Notes: generated by a model not told the origin, from the sequence alone. A stretch of DNA of 64,000 nt from Bacteroidetes bacterium SW_9_63_38 (GCA_003022435.1 PXUA01000019.1:219427-283426); one strand, 5' to 3'; shown: positions 9,556 through 18,804, counted from the first letter of the stretch. Translations and numbers: made by a program.

Positions 9556-10248
9556 TCACGAATCGTCGTTCTCTTCGTCCACCAGCGGGACGAAGCGGAA
9601 GTTGTGAAATTCCTCCCGGTTGTAGTCGTGCGGCCCGTCGCCGGAGCGCACCAGGCGGGTCATGGTTTGGCCGTCCGGTCCGCCGACCGGGATCACGAGG
9701 CGCCCGCCGCGGGTGCCGTTCGGCTCGCGGAGCTGGCGCAGCAGCGCGTCCGGGATGTCGGGGGCCGCGGCCGTAACGACGATCCCGTCGTACGGGGCGA
9801 AGGCCAGCCAGCCCTTCGTGCCGTCGCCGCGCGTGGTGCGCACGTTGTACCCGAGGTCGTCGAGTAGCGATCGGGTGCGGTCGAGCAGGGCTTCGTGGCG
9901 CTCAACCGAGAACACGCGCGCCTCCATTTCACAGAGCACAGCTGCCTGGTATCCACTTCCGGTACCGATCTCCAGGATGCGATCGTGCGGCTCCACCTCC
10001 AGCAGCGAGGTCTGGTACGCCACCGTAAAGGGCTGGGAGATCGTCTGGTCCATCCCGATGGGGAGGGCCTCGTCACTGTAGGCGCGGGATCGAAAGGCCG
10101 GATCCACAAACTCGTGGCGGGGTACCGCGTCGACGGCGGCGAGCACCCGCTCGTCCTGAATGCCCCGGTCTCGGAGTTGCTGGACGAGGCGCTCGCGGCG
10201 CCGTCGAAATTGGCGCGCGTCCTTGTCGTTGTGTGAAGAGGGGGACAT
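9556..10248 (-). CDS. pcm: Protein-L-isoaspartate O-methyltransferase
   Basis: A 230-residue repair enzyme that uses S-adenosylmethionine to methylate L-isoaspartyl residues in damaged proteins, in the cytoplasm. The family signature DQTISQPFTVAYQTSLL is followed by the SAM-binding loop LEIGTGSGYQAAVL and by GWLAFAPYDGIVVTAAAPDIP, in the usual order and length. I chose the ATG at 10248 (MSPSSHNDK); a TTG upstream would only add a few poorly conserved residues. It lies 36 bp downstream of cdaA in the same orientation, so it is probably the second gene of a cdaA-pcm operon. Confidence 0.95.
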   Translation of the reverse strand: MSPSSHNDKDARQFRRRRERLVQQLRDRGIQDERVLAAVDAVPRHEFVDPAFRSRAYSDEALPIGMDQTISQPFTVAYQTSLLEVEPHDRILEIGTGSGYQAAVLCEMEARVFSVERHEALLDRTRSLLDDLGYNVRTTRGDGTKGWLAFAPYDGIVVTAAAPDIPDALLRQLREPNGTRGGRLVIPVGGPDGQTMTRLVRSGDGPHDYNREEFHNFRFVPLVDEENDDS

Positions 10249-10284
10249 GAAGCGAAAGCGTGGGGCGGGCAAAAGGGGTGAGCG

Positions 10285-11085
10285 TTACGCAGAGGCGGGG
10301 GCGAGCGACGACGCCGTCGCCGAGGGCTGGTTCGTGAGCGCTTTGGTAAGGTAGCGCTGCAGTTCGTCCGGGGTGATGTTCGAGATCAAGGCGCCGTCGC
10401 GCGAGACGCTGATGTTGCCGGTCTCTTCCGAGACCACGACCACGAACGCATCGGTCTGCTCCGTAAGGCCCACCGCAGCGCGGTGCCGGAGGCCGAGCTG
10501 GGGACTGAGTTTCATACTGGTTGATACGGGCAGGATGCACCGGGCCGCCTCTACACGCCGGTCGTTGATGATGACGGCGCCGTCGTGGAGCGGATTCTGC
10601 CCGTGAAAGAGCGTCACGATCAGGTCCTGGGACACCTCGGCCTGCAGGCGCTTGCCGGTTTCGATGTAGCTGCGGAGCCCGGTGCTTCGTTGGAAGGCAA
10701 TGAGGGCGCCGATGCGGTGGTCGGCCATGTGCTCAATGGCCGTCACCGTTTCGTCGATGATCTCGCTCCGGTCGGTGGTGCTCACAAAGCGGCGTATAAT
10801 CGGGTTTTTGCCCAGCAAGAGCAGCAGACGTCGGATTTCGGGCTGGAAGATGATTATGACTGCCAGGACGGAGACCTGATTGAAGTAGTTGAAGATGGTG
10901 CTGAGCATGGTCATGTCCGCCAGCTCCACCACCACCTGAATCAGAAACAGCGCTCCGAGGCCAAAGGCGATTTGTACCGCGATCGTCCCCCGCATCAGCC
11001 GATACAGCTGATACAGCAGGTACGTCACCAGGGCAATCTCGATGACGTCGCGCACGCCGATATTGATGATTTCGTAGAGCGTCAC
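10285..11085 (-). CDS. cdaA: Diadenylate cyclase CdaA (c-di-AMP synthase)
   Basis: A 266-residue membrane-bound enzyme that makes cyclic di-AMP from two ATP. Three N-terminal hydrophobic segments (residues ~14-30, 35-54, 68-82) precede the DAC domain with both catalytic signatures, DGA at 168-170 (LHDGAVI) and RHR at 200-202 (LGLRHRAAVGL). c-di-AMP commonly controls potassium and osmolyte uptake, a fitting role in a halophile, but no target gene is in this window. The start is GTG at 11085. The gene lies directly upstream of pcm; further upstream is a gap carrying a 99 bp MITE and then folP on the same strand. Confidence 0.95.
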   Translation of the reverse strand: MTLYEIINIGVRDVIEIALVTYLLYQLYRLMRGTIAVQIAFGLGALFLIQVVVELADMTMLSTIFNYFNQVSVLAVIIIFQPEIRRLLLLLGKNPIIRRFVSTTDRSEIIDETVTAIEHMADHRIGALIAFQRSTGLRSYIETGKRLQAEVSQDLIVTLFHGQNPLHDGAVIINDRRVEAARCILPVSTSMKLSPQLGLRHRAAVGLTEQTDAFVVVVSEETGNISVSRDGALISNITPDELQRYLTKALTNQPSATASSLAPASA

Positions 11086-11401
11086 GGGACGGAGACACGT
11101 AGAGAAAGACCGGATGAGGCGCTGTCGGCACGGAGCGGATGCCCTCGCCGAGTGCGTAGGCGAGAAGAGCGTTCACAGGAAATGAAGGGGCACCGTGACC
11201 GCGCACGGGTCCATGCAGTTGCCTTTGCCCGGGGCGGCAAAGGTCAGAATCTCTCATTGTAGGGGAATACCGAGCAAAGGGAGCAATGTTGAACACTGGA
11301 GGAAGCGGGCAGGTGGATCGTCTGTGCGGCTTCTGTCAAAAGGGCTACGTTCGCGTGCCCATCCGGGCCGGGGGCGTCCTGAAGCGTAGCCCACCGCTTT
11401 A

Positions 11402-11500
11402 CTGATACGCGAACGGGTTGCTAAAGACGATTTCTGCTGATAGCACCACACGGTCCTCCCCGAACGAAGAATATTGTTTACCTACCCGTGCACGGATCAG
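11402..11500. repeat. MITE, CTGATnCGTG family, 99 bp copy
   Basis: Exactly 99 bp flanked by TA on both sides (11400-11401 and 11501-11502). The left end is CTGATACGCGAACGGGTT and the right end ACCCGTGCACGGATCAG; the ends are imperfect inverted repeats of about 17 bp. It aligns along its full length without gaps to the copy at 18600-18698 (internal CTAAAGACGAT, GCTGATAGCAC, ACACGGTCCTCC are shared). It has no coding capacity. It lies between cdaA and folP. Confidence 0.85.
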
Positions 11501-11598
11501 TAAGTCGGTAGAGGCCTGCAGGTCCTTGCGCCCAGCGAAGAAGAAGGCAAATCAAGGAACGACGGCGGGGCGCGACTACTGAGAGCGACGGTGGGGGG

Positions 11599-12525
11599 CT
11601 ACGATGCGTGGAGGGTGGTGGCGAGCACAGTGAGCATGTCCATGGTGGCCGCCACATCGTGGGTGCGCACGAGCGTCGCGCCGCGCATGACGCCGACGGC
11701 CGTCGCGCCCAGCGAGCCGAACAGCCGATCCGCCGTCGGGGTCGGATCGTCGGGTGTACCGAGCGTGGCCCCGATGGTGCTCTTGCGGGACACGCCCATC
11801 AGAAGGGGGCGATCCAGCGTGAGCAGTTCGTCGATTTCGTTGATGAGGCGCAGGTTTTCGGTGTGTGACTTCCCAAACCCAAAGCCAGGATCAATGATGA
11901 TCGAGTCGACGCCGGCCTCCTCGGCGGTCTCGATAGAGCGGGCCAGGGCGTCGCGCACCTCCGCGGTGACATCGGCGTAGTCGCGTGGGGTCGTGAGGTC
12001 GCCCGGCTTGCCGGCGGAGTGCATGATGACGAGCGGGGCGTTGGCCTCGGCCGCCACATCTGCCATCTCGGGGTGGTGGCGAAGGCCGGTGACATCGTTC
12101 ACGATGTGGGCCCCGGCGTCGAGGGCCGCCTCGGCCACCGTGGGCTTGTAGGTGTCGACCGACAGGACGGCCTCCGGAAAGCGGTCGACGATGGCCTCCA
12201 CGACCGGCAGCACGCGGTCCTTCTCGACCGCGGCGGAGACGGGCTCGGCCCCGGGTCGGGTCGACTCGCCTCCCACGTCGATGATCGTCGCCCCTTCGCT
12301 CAGCATCTCCGCGGCGCGCGACACCGCGTCCTCAACGGCCAAGAACTGCCCGCCGTCGGAAAACGAGTCGGGCGTGGCGTTGAGAACGCCCATCACGTGG
12401 GCGCCATGCCCGTTTGCGGTGCCGGGCCGGCAGTCCAGCGAGCGGCCGCGACAGTCGAGCACGAATCGGTCGGTCGAAAACGCGTTGGGCGAAAAAGGCG
12501 CGGCGGAGGGAGGGGGGGTTAGCAT
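11599..12525 (-). CDS. folP: Dihydropteroate synthase
   Basis: A 308-residue folate-pathway enzyme that condenses 6-hydroxymethyl-dihydropterin pyrophosphate with p-aminobenzoate in the cytoplasm. Both family signatures are present: MGVLNATPDSFSDGG and IDVGGESTRPGA; further conserved parts are HIVNDVTGLRHHPEM, IIIDPGFGFGKS and LMGVSRKSTIG. I chose the ATG at 12525 (MLTPPPSAAPF), which gives a roughly 30-residue extension before the core; upstream codons are unconvincing. It is divergent from the GH3-like gene across a 190 bp region that should hold both promoters. Confidence 0.95.
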   Translation of the reverse strand: MLTPPPSAAPFSPNAFSTDRFVLDCRGRSLDCRPGTANGHGAHVMGVLNATPDSFSDGGQFLAVEDAVSRAAEMLSEGATIIDVGGESTRPGAEPVSAAVEKDRVLPVVEAIVDRFPEAVLSVDTYKPTVAEAALDAGAHIVNDVTGLRHHPEMADVAAEANAPLVIMHSAGKPGDLTTPRDYADVTAEVRDALARSIETAEEAGVDSIIIDPGFGFGKSHTENLRLINEIDELLTLDRPLLMGVSRKSTIGATLGTPDDPTPTADRLFGSLGATAVGVMRGATLVRTHDVAATMDMLTVLATTLHAS

Positions 12526-12715
12526 AAGCGCGAAAAATGAGTAGAGAAGAAGGACCGATTGAGCGGGCGCGAACATTTTCAGATGGGAAGTATACACAGA
12601 GCGGCACTCAGACGAGATCCGTCGCCCCGTTCTTGGGGAAATTTTTCCCCGGTTGGAGTGAGACAGGGCGCGACGCCGTGACAGTTCCTTTTTTCGGATT
12701 GCTCCCGTGTCATCG

Positions 12716-14257
12716 ATGGACGAGTTGATTCGCTCCGCGCTGCAGTGGCTCGGTCCGGTGCAGCGGATTGAGAACTTCAAGCGGCACCCGGTGTCCACGC
12801 AGCGCACGCTGCTGCGCGATCTTCTGTCGCGGGCCGCCGACACCGAGTGGGGACGGCGCTACGACTTCGCCGAGATTGCGAATGCCTCCAACGTCGTGGC
12901 GTCCTATCAGGAGCGGGTGCCTCTTCACACCTACGACGACATTGAGGGCGATGTCCTGCGGGTCCGCGAGGGGGCCGAAGACGTGATGTGGCCCGGCGCC
13001 TTTACGAACTTTGCCGTCTCCAGCGGCACGGTCTCCGACGGGAAGATTATTCCGATCAGTCAGGAGACGATCGACTACAACCGCACCTTCAGTGTCGGCA
13101 CCGGGCTGAACTACCTGCGCAACACGCTCGACGGGCGGTTTTTTCTGGGGAGTCATCTCACGCTGCCGGGACGGGTGGAGGAGGATCCCAATCATCCGGG
13201 CACGATCGCGGGGGAGATCAGCGGCATCCTCGCCGAAAATGCCCCCGATTTCTTCAGCACCCTCTTTCAGGCGGTGCCGAACGAGGTGTCGTTCATTGCC
13301 AACTGGGAAGAAAAGCTGCGCGCCATCGCCGAGCGGACGGTGGACCAAGACATTCGGCTGCTCGTGATGGCGCCGACGTGGGCGATTGTGCTTTTCGATG
13401 AGCTGATTGACGTATACAACGAGCGGAACGACGCGTCGGTGACGACGGTGGGTGAGGTGTGGCCCAACCTGCAGGTGTTCATCGCCGGGGGGGTACCGCT
13501 GCGGTCGTACCGCGACCTGCTGGAGACGAAGATCGGGACGGATGTCGACCTCATCGAGACCTACGGCGCGTCGGAGGGCTTCTTCTCGTTCCAGGACGAC
13601 CTGGAGGACTCGTCGATGTTGCTGCACCTGGACAACGGGGTGTTCTACGAATTCGTGCGTCTCGACGAGAAGGGGGAGGAGAACCCGCGCCGCCACACGA
13701 TCTCGGACGTGGAGCCGGGCGTGCGCTACTCGATGTACGTGACGTCCAGCAGCGGCCTCTGGGCCTATGAAGTGGGCGACGTGGTGCGGTTTACGAGCAC
13801 GTTTCCCCACAAGATCACGGTGGCGGGCCGGACCAGCGAGATGATCGACGAGTACGGGGAAGCGCTGTACGGGGACGAGGCCCGCGCGGCGCTCCGGCAC
13901 GCCTGCGACGAAACCGGCGCGCACGTCGTGGATTATCACATTGCACCCCGTGCCATGACAAACGGGGATCTGCCTGGGCATGAATGGGTCATTGAGTTTG
14001 AAGACGCGCCTGCGAGTCTCGGGGCGTTCTCGGACCTGCTCGATGAGTACCTGCAGGGTGTCAACCGGCACTATCAGATGCGCCGGGAGGCGAATGCGTT
14101 CGACGCGCCCGCCATTTCGGCGGTCCCGGACGGATCCTTCTACGCCTGGCTCAAAGAGACGAACGATAGCATCAGCGGCCAGACTAAGGTGCCGCGCATG
14201 AGCGACAACCGGGACGTCGTGGACGGAATCCTGGCGGCCTCGGAACCTACGAATTGA
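12716..14257 (+). CDS. GH3-family acyl-adenylate-forming ligase
   Basis: A 513-residue protein of the GH3 (auxin-responsive) superfamily, part of the ANL adenylating enzymes. Visible signatures are SSGTVSDGKIIPIS (an ATP P-loop-like Ser/Thr-rich segment), the core ETYGASEGFFSFQ, and YEVGDVVRFTS followed by the C-terminal TVAGRTSEMIDEYGE. In plants GH3 enzymes conjugate amino acids to acyl acids; bacterial members are mostly uncharacterised, so the substrate is unknown. The start could be GTG 12707 or ATG 12716; I chose the ATG. There is no obvious Shine-Dalgarno. It is divergent from folP and followed by the rpoD leader. Confidence 0.85.
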   Translation: MDELIRSALQWLGPVQRIENFKRHPVSTQRTLLRDLLSRAADTEWGRRYDFAEIANASNVVASYQERVPLHTYDDIEGDVLRVREGAEDVMWPGAFTNFAVSSGTVSDGKIIPISQETIDYNRTFSVGTGLNYLRNTLDGRFFLGSHLTLPGRVEEDPNHPGTIAGEISGILAENAPDFFSTLFQAVPNEVSFIANWEEKLRAIAERTVDQDIRLLVMAPTWAIVLFDELIDVYNERNDASVTTVGEVWPNLQVFIAGGVPLRSYRDLLETKIGTDVDLIETYGASEGFFSFQDDLEDSSMLLHLDNGVFYEFVRLDEKGEENPRRHTISDVEPGVRYSMYVTSSSGLWAYEVGDVVRFTSTFPHKITVAGRTSEMIDEYGEALYGDEARAALRHACDETGAHVVDYHIAPRAMTNGDLPGHEWVIEFEDAPASLGAFSDLLDEYLQGVNRHYQMRREANAFDAPAISAVPDGSFYAWLKETNDSISGQTKVPRMSDNRDVVDGILAASEPTN

Positions 14258-14590
14258 CTTTGACCGGTGCGCTGTTGTATCTCATCCAGTTTCCCCTGGA
14301 ACAAGAGATGCCGTCGCTCGTGATGAGCCTGCGGCATGCGTATCCGCCCATATTCAGGGTTGGTTCTTCGACCCTGTACGGACTCGGACGTACGACATCG
14401 GACGACTGACCCCGCAATCGGTCGTGAGGAGACGGCACTGCCGATGCTGGGGCATTGATCGTGTCCGGTCGGATTCCGGGGCGTGAGCGGCGGCCGCCGG
14501 GCTTCCTCCGGCCCCCGACCGGAGGGACGAAGGGGTTCTTGCCTCATCGCCACCAACATCGTCACACCCTCCACAACTGAAAGGAGCCAT
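14258..14590 (+). promoter_or_regulatory. rpoD upstream/leader region with hairpin and Shine-Dalgarno
   Basis: No gene is seen in these 333 bases. A perfect 7 bp stem CCTCCGG/CCGGAGG (14505-14525) lies about 65 bases before the start codon. A strong Shine-Dalgarno AAAGGAG (14580-14586) sits just ahead of the ATG and fixes the start of rpoD; such clear sites are rare elsewhere in the window. A TTGACTTT at about 14254 may be part of a promoter -35/-33 region, but I cannot confirm it. Confidence 0.5.
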
Positions 14591-15436
14591 ATGCACGTTC
14601 CGCGCGAACAACGGATGCTGGACCAGTACCTCCAAGAGATTGGAAAGATCGACCTGCTGGAGCCGGAGGAGGAGGTCGAACTGGCCCGTCGCATCGAGGA
14701 CGGCGACGAAGAGGCCCTCCACAAGCTCTGCCGGGCCAACCTTCGCTTCGTCGTCTCCGTCGCGAAGAAGTATCAGGGACAGGGCCTGTCACTCGCTGAC
14801 CTCATCAACGAGGGCAACTACGGGCTCATCAAGGCCGCCAAGCGCTTTGATGAGACCCGCGGCTTCAAGTTTATCTCCTACGCCGTCTGGTGGATTCGCC
14901 AGGCCATCCTGCAGGCCCTCGCCGAGCAGAGCCGCGTGGTGCGTTTGCCGCTCAACCGCATCGGCACCATCTCGAAGATTCGGAAGGCCAGCGCGCGGCT
15001 CCAGCAAGAACTCGACCGTGAGCCCAACATTGAAGAGCTGGCCGAAGAGCTCGAGATCGATGTCCAGAAGGTGCGCGAGGCGATGCAGCACACCAGTCGC
15101 CACCTTTCGATGGACGCGCCCTTCAACGAGGAGGACGACAACAGCCTTCTCGACGTGCTCCCGAACGAGGAGAGCGACTCGCCCGACGAGGAGATGCTCG
15201 AGGAGTCGGTCAAAATCGACATCGAGCGGGCGCTCAGCATGCTCCACGACCGGGAGGCCGAGATCACGCGTCTCTACTTCGGGATTGGGCGTGAGCACCC
15301 GCTGACGCTCGAAGAGATCGGCAAGCGGTTCGACCTCACTCGTGAGCGTGTGCGCCAGATCAAGGAGAAGGCGCTCCGAAAGCTGCGCCAGCGTCACAGC
15401 AAAGACGATCTGCAGCCGCATACCGACAACAACTGA
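14591..15436 (+). CDS. rpoD: Primary sigma factor (RpoD/SigA), short Bacteroidota type
   Basis: A 281-residue group 1 sigma-70 factor that directs RNA polymerase to housekeeping promoters. It lacks region 1.1 and starts almost at region 1.2 ([20 protein letters not shown]), as is normal for Bacteroidota. Region 2 contains [31 protein letters not shown] and [14 protein letters not shown]; region 3 has RLPLNRI; region 4.2 ends with [19 protein letters not shown]. The ATG at 14591 is preceded at proper distance by AAAGGAG. A strong intrinsic terminator follows 28 bases after the stop, so it is monocistronic at its 3' end. Confidence 0.97.
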   Translation: MHVPREQRMLDQYLQEIGKIDLLEPEEEVELARRIEDGDEEALHKLCRANLRFVVSVAKKYQGQGLSLADLINEGNYGLIKAAKRFDETRGFKFISYAVWWIRQAILQALAEQSRVVRLPLNRIGTISKIRKASARLQQELDREPNIEELAEELEIDVQKVREAMQHTSRHLSMDAPFNEEDDNSLLDVLPNEESDSPDEEMLEESVKIDIERALSMLHDREAEITRLYFGIGREHPLTLEEIGKRFDLTRERVRQIKEKALRKLRQRHSKDDLQPHTDNN

Positions 15437-15464
15437 CCGCTACGACGCGATTCGGTACGATCAC

Positions 15465-15499
15465 AAAGGGCGCGCTCCCGATCGGGGCGTGCCCTTTTC
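15465..15499 (+). terminator. Intrinsic terminator of rpoD
   Basis: A near-perfect inverted repeat AAAGGGCGCGCTCC / GGGGCGTGCCCTTT with a short GATC-centred loop ends in a TTTT run (35 bases). It lies 28 bases after the rpoD stop codon. Confidence 0.9.
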
Positions 15500-15527
15500 T
15501 GTTGGACGCGCTGTTCGTTGATGCCGC

Positions 15528-16274
15528 ATGGGGTCCGCTCCGTCTTCTGCTCCCGTCATTCTCCGCGCGACGGCCCGGCACCGCGTCGCGGCCCACTACG
15601 CCGTGGCCCCGGATCGGGTGACGCCGCATCTGACCGCCGGGCTTGTGCCCGACACCCGAGAGGGGCGGGCGTACGTAAGCCTCGTCGGGGTGCGGCTTCT
15701 GGGAGTGCGTGTGCTGGGGATCGCGGGGCCTGGATTCCGCCGCGTGCCGGCGGTCGAGCTGCAGGTGCCGGTGCGTCCCGACGGTGGGGACCGGGACGAT
15801 CGGGGAACGGTCACGCTGCAGGCCTACGTGCCACGCCGGCTGGTGGCGTGGGCGGCTCGCGGACTGTACGGCGAGCCGGTGACGGTGGCGTCCATGCAGC
15901 CGGTGTGGAAAGAGCGCCCCGATGAGGTGGAGGTCACGTATCGTTTTGATCGGGCGGGGCGGGAGCAGCGCCTGCGGGTGACGGCAGAGAAACCGCCCGT
16001 GGCCCCGGCGCCGGACACGGCCGCCCGGTTTCTGCAGGATCGGCACTGGCGGTACGGAAGTCGCGACGACGAGAACACCGGTGCCCTGATGCGGGCGCGC
16101 ATGGAGCGTCCCGCCGGCCCCCTCTACCGCATACAGGCGCACCACGTGACCGTCCGCTGGGCGTCGGCCTTCGGGGACGCGTGGGACTTTCTGGCCGACC
16201 GATCGCCCGACCTCGTGCTGTGTGATCCGGGCGGCGCAATCGTGCTGCACTGGCGGGAGTCGGTACGGAAGTGA
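15528..16274 (+). CDS. DUF2071-type (YqjF-like) protein
   Basis: A 248-residue protein resembling the DUF2071/YqjF family: the N-terminal region (HYAVAPDRVTPHLTAGLVPDTREGRAYVSLVGVRLLG) followed by RRVPAVELQVPVRP and a later YRIQAHHVTVRW segment fits that fold. The family has no defined biochemical role. There is no signal peptide or membrane span. It starts with an ATG 29 bp after the rpoD terminator and is followed by 216 bp with no gene. It marks the last intact gene before the zone of broken genes. Confidence 0.7.
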   Translation: MGSAPSSAPVILRATARHRVAAHYAVAPDRVTPHLTAGLVPDTREGRAYVSLVGVRLLGVRVLGIAGPGFRRVPAVELQVPVRPDGGDRDDRGTVTLQAYVPRRLVAWAARGLYGEPVTVASMQPVWKERPDEVEVTYRFDRAGREQRLRVTAEKPPVAPAPDTAARFLQDRHWRYGSRDDENTGALMRARMERPAGPLYRIQAHHVTVRWASAFGDAWDFLADRSPDLVLCDPGGAIVLHWRESVRK

Positions 16275-16490
16275 TCCAGCGTTGGGGGCCGAATATCAAC
16301 GGACCTGCCCCGAAAAAGAGCAGGCCCGCGTGTTCGTCGTGACGATCTGTGCTCCGAGGACCGTGGGGATTCTACTCCGCGGCCGCCGGACCCCTGTCCA
16401 ATAGGCACAGGAGACGTCCCGGCATCTGCTCACAATGGCGTCCGCTGTTCTCGCCCTTTCTCTTCTCTTCACGAAAGTAGGGCGTTTGAG

Positions 16491-17056
16491 ATGGAATCTG
16501 CCGCTCCGGATACGGTGACGAAATTGCTCGTCGGGGTGCGGGAAGGCCGCGACGAGGCGCAGCAGGCCCTCTACGACGAGGTGCACACGGCGCTTCGGGC
16601 GCGGGCGCAGGTCCAGCGCCGCCGCTGGAAGGGGGAGCCGTCTTTCCGGACCACGGCGCTGGCGCACGAGGCGTACCTGAAGCCCGTGCGGCAGGACGAG
16701 CAGTCCTGGTCGAGCCGGTCGCACTTCTTTGCAGGGGACGCGCGGGCGATGCGGCATATTCTGATCAACCGGGCCGAGCGGCAGCGCGCCCAGAAGCGAG
16801 GCGGAGAGGCGGCGCCCTTGTCGCTCGACCGGCTCGCGGAGGAGCACGAGCGGGCGGCGCGGGTGGTGGAGTGTCGCTTCTTCGGCGGAATGACAATCGA
16901 GGCCACCGCTGAGGCGCTTGGGGGGCCGGGTCCACGGTGAGCCGGGACTGGGACTTCGCGCAGGCGTGGTTGTACAGGGAGACGAAAAAGATCCGCGGCG
17001 GCGGCTCGGCGCCGGACGAGGCGGACGAGTCCCCCGCAGATTCCGATTCACGGTAG
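16491..17056 (+). pseudogene. Frameshifted ECF sigma factor (Sig-70_X6 type)
   Basis: The sequence encodes an ECF sigma factor of the kind usually paired with a Ser/Thr kinase: N-terminal VTKLLVGVREGRDEAQQALYDE, region 2 with TALAHEAYLK and AMRHILINRAERQRAQKRGG, and region 4 with ARVVECRFFGGMTIEATAEALG. The open frame stops at 16940, but the expected continuation GSTVSRDWDFAQAWLYRE is present in another frame to a stop at 17056, so one frameshift lies in the G-rich run near 16918-16925. The linker between regions 2 and 4 also looks shortened (SLDRLAEEHERAARVVE). It is next to a broken kinase, which supports decay of the pair. Confidence 0.8.
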
Positions 17057-17128
17057 AGCGCCTTCGAAGCGGAGGCCGCCGGGGCCCCTGTTCAGTGATT
17101 TCTTTCGAACCGTCACGTTTGTCTCGTC

Positions 17129-18145
17129 ATGGCGACAGCGGATGATTCTCGGATCGAGACGCTTTTTGCCCAGGCGTTGGAGGTCGCCCCCGACGATCGA
17201 ACGGCGTTTTTGAACGAGCACTGTGCGGACGACGAGTGCCGGGCGGAGGTGATCTCTCTGCCGAACGCCCATGAGAATGCGGGGCGCTTCTTTGCGGACC
17301 TGCGGGCGTGCGTGTCTGCTCCGGCGCTTGGCGAATCAGGGTCGTCGGGGCCGATGGTTGAGGACGAGCAGGCAGCGTCCCCGCCCGATCCGCTGGGGAT
17401 ACAGGGGACGCAGGTGGCCGCGTATGTGGTACAGGAGCTGATTGGGGGCGGCGGCATGGGGGTCGTATACCGGGCGTGGGATCCCCGGCTGGAGCGCTCG
17501 GTGGCGCTCACGTTTTTGCCGCCCTTCCTCGCGGAGGTGCCGGCCGCGCAGGACCGCTTTCTCCAGGAGGCGCAGGCCGCGGCACGGCTGGAGCACCCGA
17601 ACGTGGCCACCATCCACGAGATTGACGAGACGGAGCGGGGGCGCCGCTTCATCGTGATGACGCACTACGACGGGAAGACGCTTCGGACCCAGATGGCGCA
17701 GGACGGGCCGTTCGGCCTCGCCAGGGCCGTCGAGGTTGCCCGAACCATTGCGGACGCGCTTCATCAGGTCCATCGGGTCGGCCTGGTGCACCGGGACGTG
17801 AAGCCGGCCAATGTGATGCGGACGGCCCAGGGGACCCTGAAGCTGCTGGACTTTGGGCTGGCCCAGACGGCTGCGACCGGCCTGTCGGTGTCGGGCCGAC
17901 GCCTCGGCACGCCCAGTTACATGAGTCCCGAGCAGGCCGACGGGGGCGAGACGGGACCGCACACGGACCTGTGGGCCCTCGGCGTAATGCTCTATGAAAT
18001 GCTTACGGGCAAACGGCCCTTTTCCGGCGATCGTCCGCTCGACATCTTGGACGCGATTCGGCATGACGATCTTGTGCCGGTGTGAACGCACCGACCGGAG
18101 GTGCCGCCTACGCTGGCGTCAATCGTGTCGACGTACCTACAGGTG
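17129..18145 (+). pseudogene. Truncated Ser/Thr protein kinase (pseudokinase)
   Basis: A PknB-like kinase domain begins near residue 90 (VVQELIGGGGMGVVYRAWDP). The catalytic loop HRDVKPANVM and DFGLA are intact, but the VAIK lysine is replaced by Thr (VALTFLPP), which should abolish ATP phosphotransfer. A TGA at 18083-18085, where an Arg codon would be expected, interrupts the domain; the same frame then continues with RPEVPPTLASIVSTYLQ and stops matching at about 18145, exactly where an antisense lon fragment starts. The C-terminal regulatory half is gone. The N-terminal 90 residues resemble the usual ECF-linked kinase leader. It is almost certainly non-functional. Confidence 0.85.
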
Positions 18146-18785
18146 GCCCTCCACGTCGTCGGCGTCGACGGTGGCGTCGGACAGGACGCCCGTGGCGACA
18201 TCTTTGGCGACGCCCCGGAGCACCGATCCGATGGTGCGCTCCAGTTGGCGCACGCCGGATTCGCGCGTGTAGCCGCCGATGAGGAGGCGCAGGGCATCGT
18301 CGGTGAGGGTCACATTGCGGTCGGCCAGGCCGGTGCGCTCCAGCTGGCGGGGGAGCAGGTACCGCGTGCCGATCTGCAGCTTCTCCTCCTGCGTGTAGCC
18401 GGTGATTTCGATCATCTCCATGCGGTCGCGCAGGGGCGGCGGAATCTACTGTGCGTAGTTGGCCGTGGCAATAAAGAAGACCTTCGAGAGGTTGTAGTCG
18501 AGCTCCAGGTAGTGGTCGTTGAAGGTGTCGTTCTGCTCGGGGTCGAGCACTTCGAGGAGGGCGCTGGCGGGATCGCCCCGCACGCCGGCGTCGACTTTAC
18601 TGATACGTGAATGGGTTTCTAAAGACGATCGTCGCTGATAGCACAACACGGTCCTCCTCATACGAGGCATTTTGTTTATCTACCCGTGCACGGATCAGTA
18701 TCGACCTCGTCGAGCATGAAGACCGGGTTGTTGGTGCCGGCCTTCTTGAGGCCCTGCAGGATGCGGCCGGGGACGGCGCCAAAAT
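18137..18785 (-). pseudogene. lon protease fragment (AAA+ part), interrupted by a MITE
   Basis: About 180 residues of LonA on the minus strand. The recognisable match starts with [18 protein letters not shown] and PVFMLDEVD (Walker B), is interrupted by a 99 bp element, resumes with [19 protein letters not shown] and [12 protein letters not shown], then hits a TAG where IPPPLRDRME follows, and ends at DDVEGHL. Walker A, the N-domain and the whole protease domain are missing. Both ends are abrupt: one abuts the histidine kinase gene, the other the truncated kinase on the opposite strand. It is thus a stray gene fragment moved by rearrangement. Confidence 0.9.
18600..18698. repeat. MITE, CTGATnCGTG family, 99 bp copy inside lon fragment
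   Basis: 99 bp with left end CTGATACGTGAATGGGTT and right end ACCCGTGCACGGATCAG, flanked by TA (18598-18599, 18699-18700). Removing the element and one TA gives GAG GTC GAT AAA GTC GAC on the minus strand, i.e. LDEVD-KVDAG, which matches the Lon consensus. This proves insertion with TA duplication, as in IS630/Tc1-type transposition. Confidence 0.92.
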
Positions 18786-18804
18786 GGCAGAGACGGTCAC
18801 GGGG

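Noticed and set aside
12710..14071. Long open frame on the minus strand across the GH3-like gene
   Set aside because: It is a mirror frame of a well-supported gene in GC-rich DNA; its translation is rich in Arg/His/Val without family features. The same holds for long antisense frames at 1625-2965, 46708-48441, 48854-50353 and plus-strand frames at 27292-29820 and 33707-35716.
18591..18705. 5 bp target duplication TCGAC around the lon MITE
   Set aside because: The TCGAC on both sides exists in the ancestral lon sequence (GTCGATAAAGTCGAC); only TA duplication restores the frame.
18137..18785. Functional lon gene
   Set aside because: It lacks Walker A and the whole protease domain, has an internal stop and an insertion.
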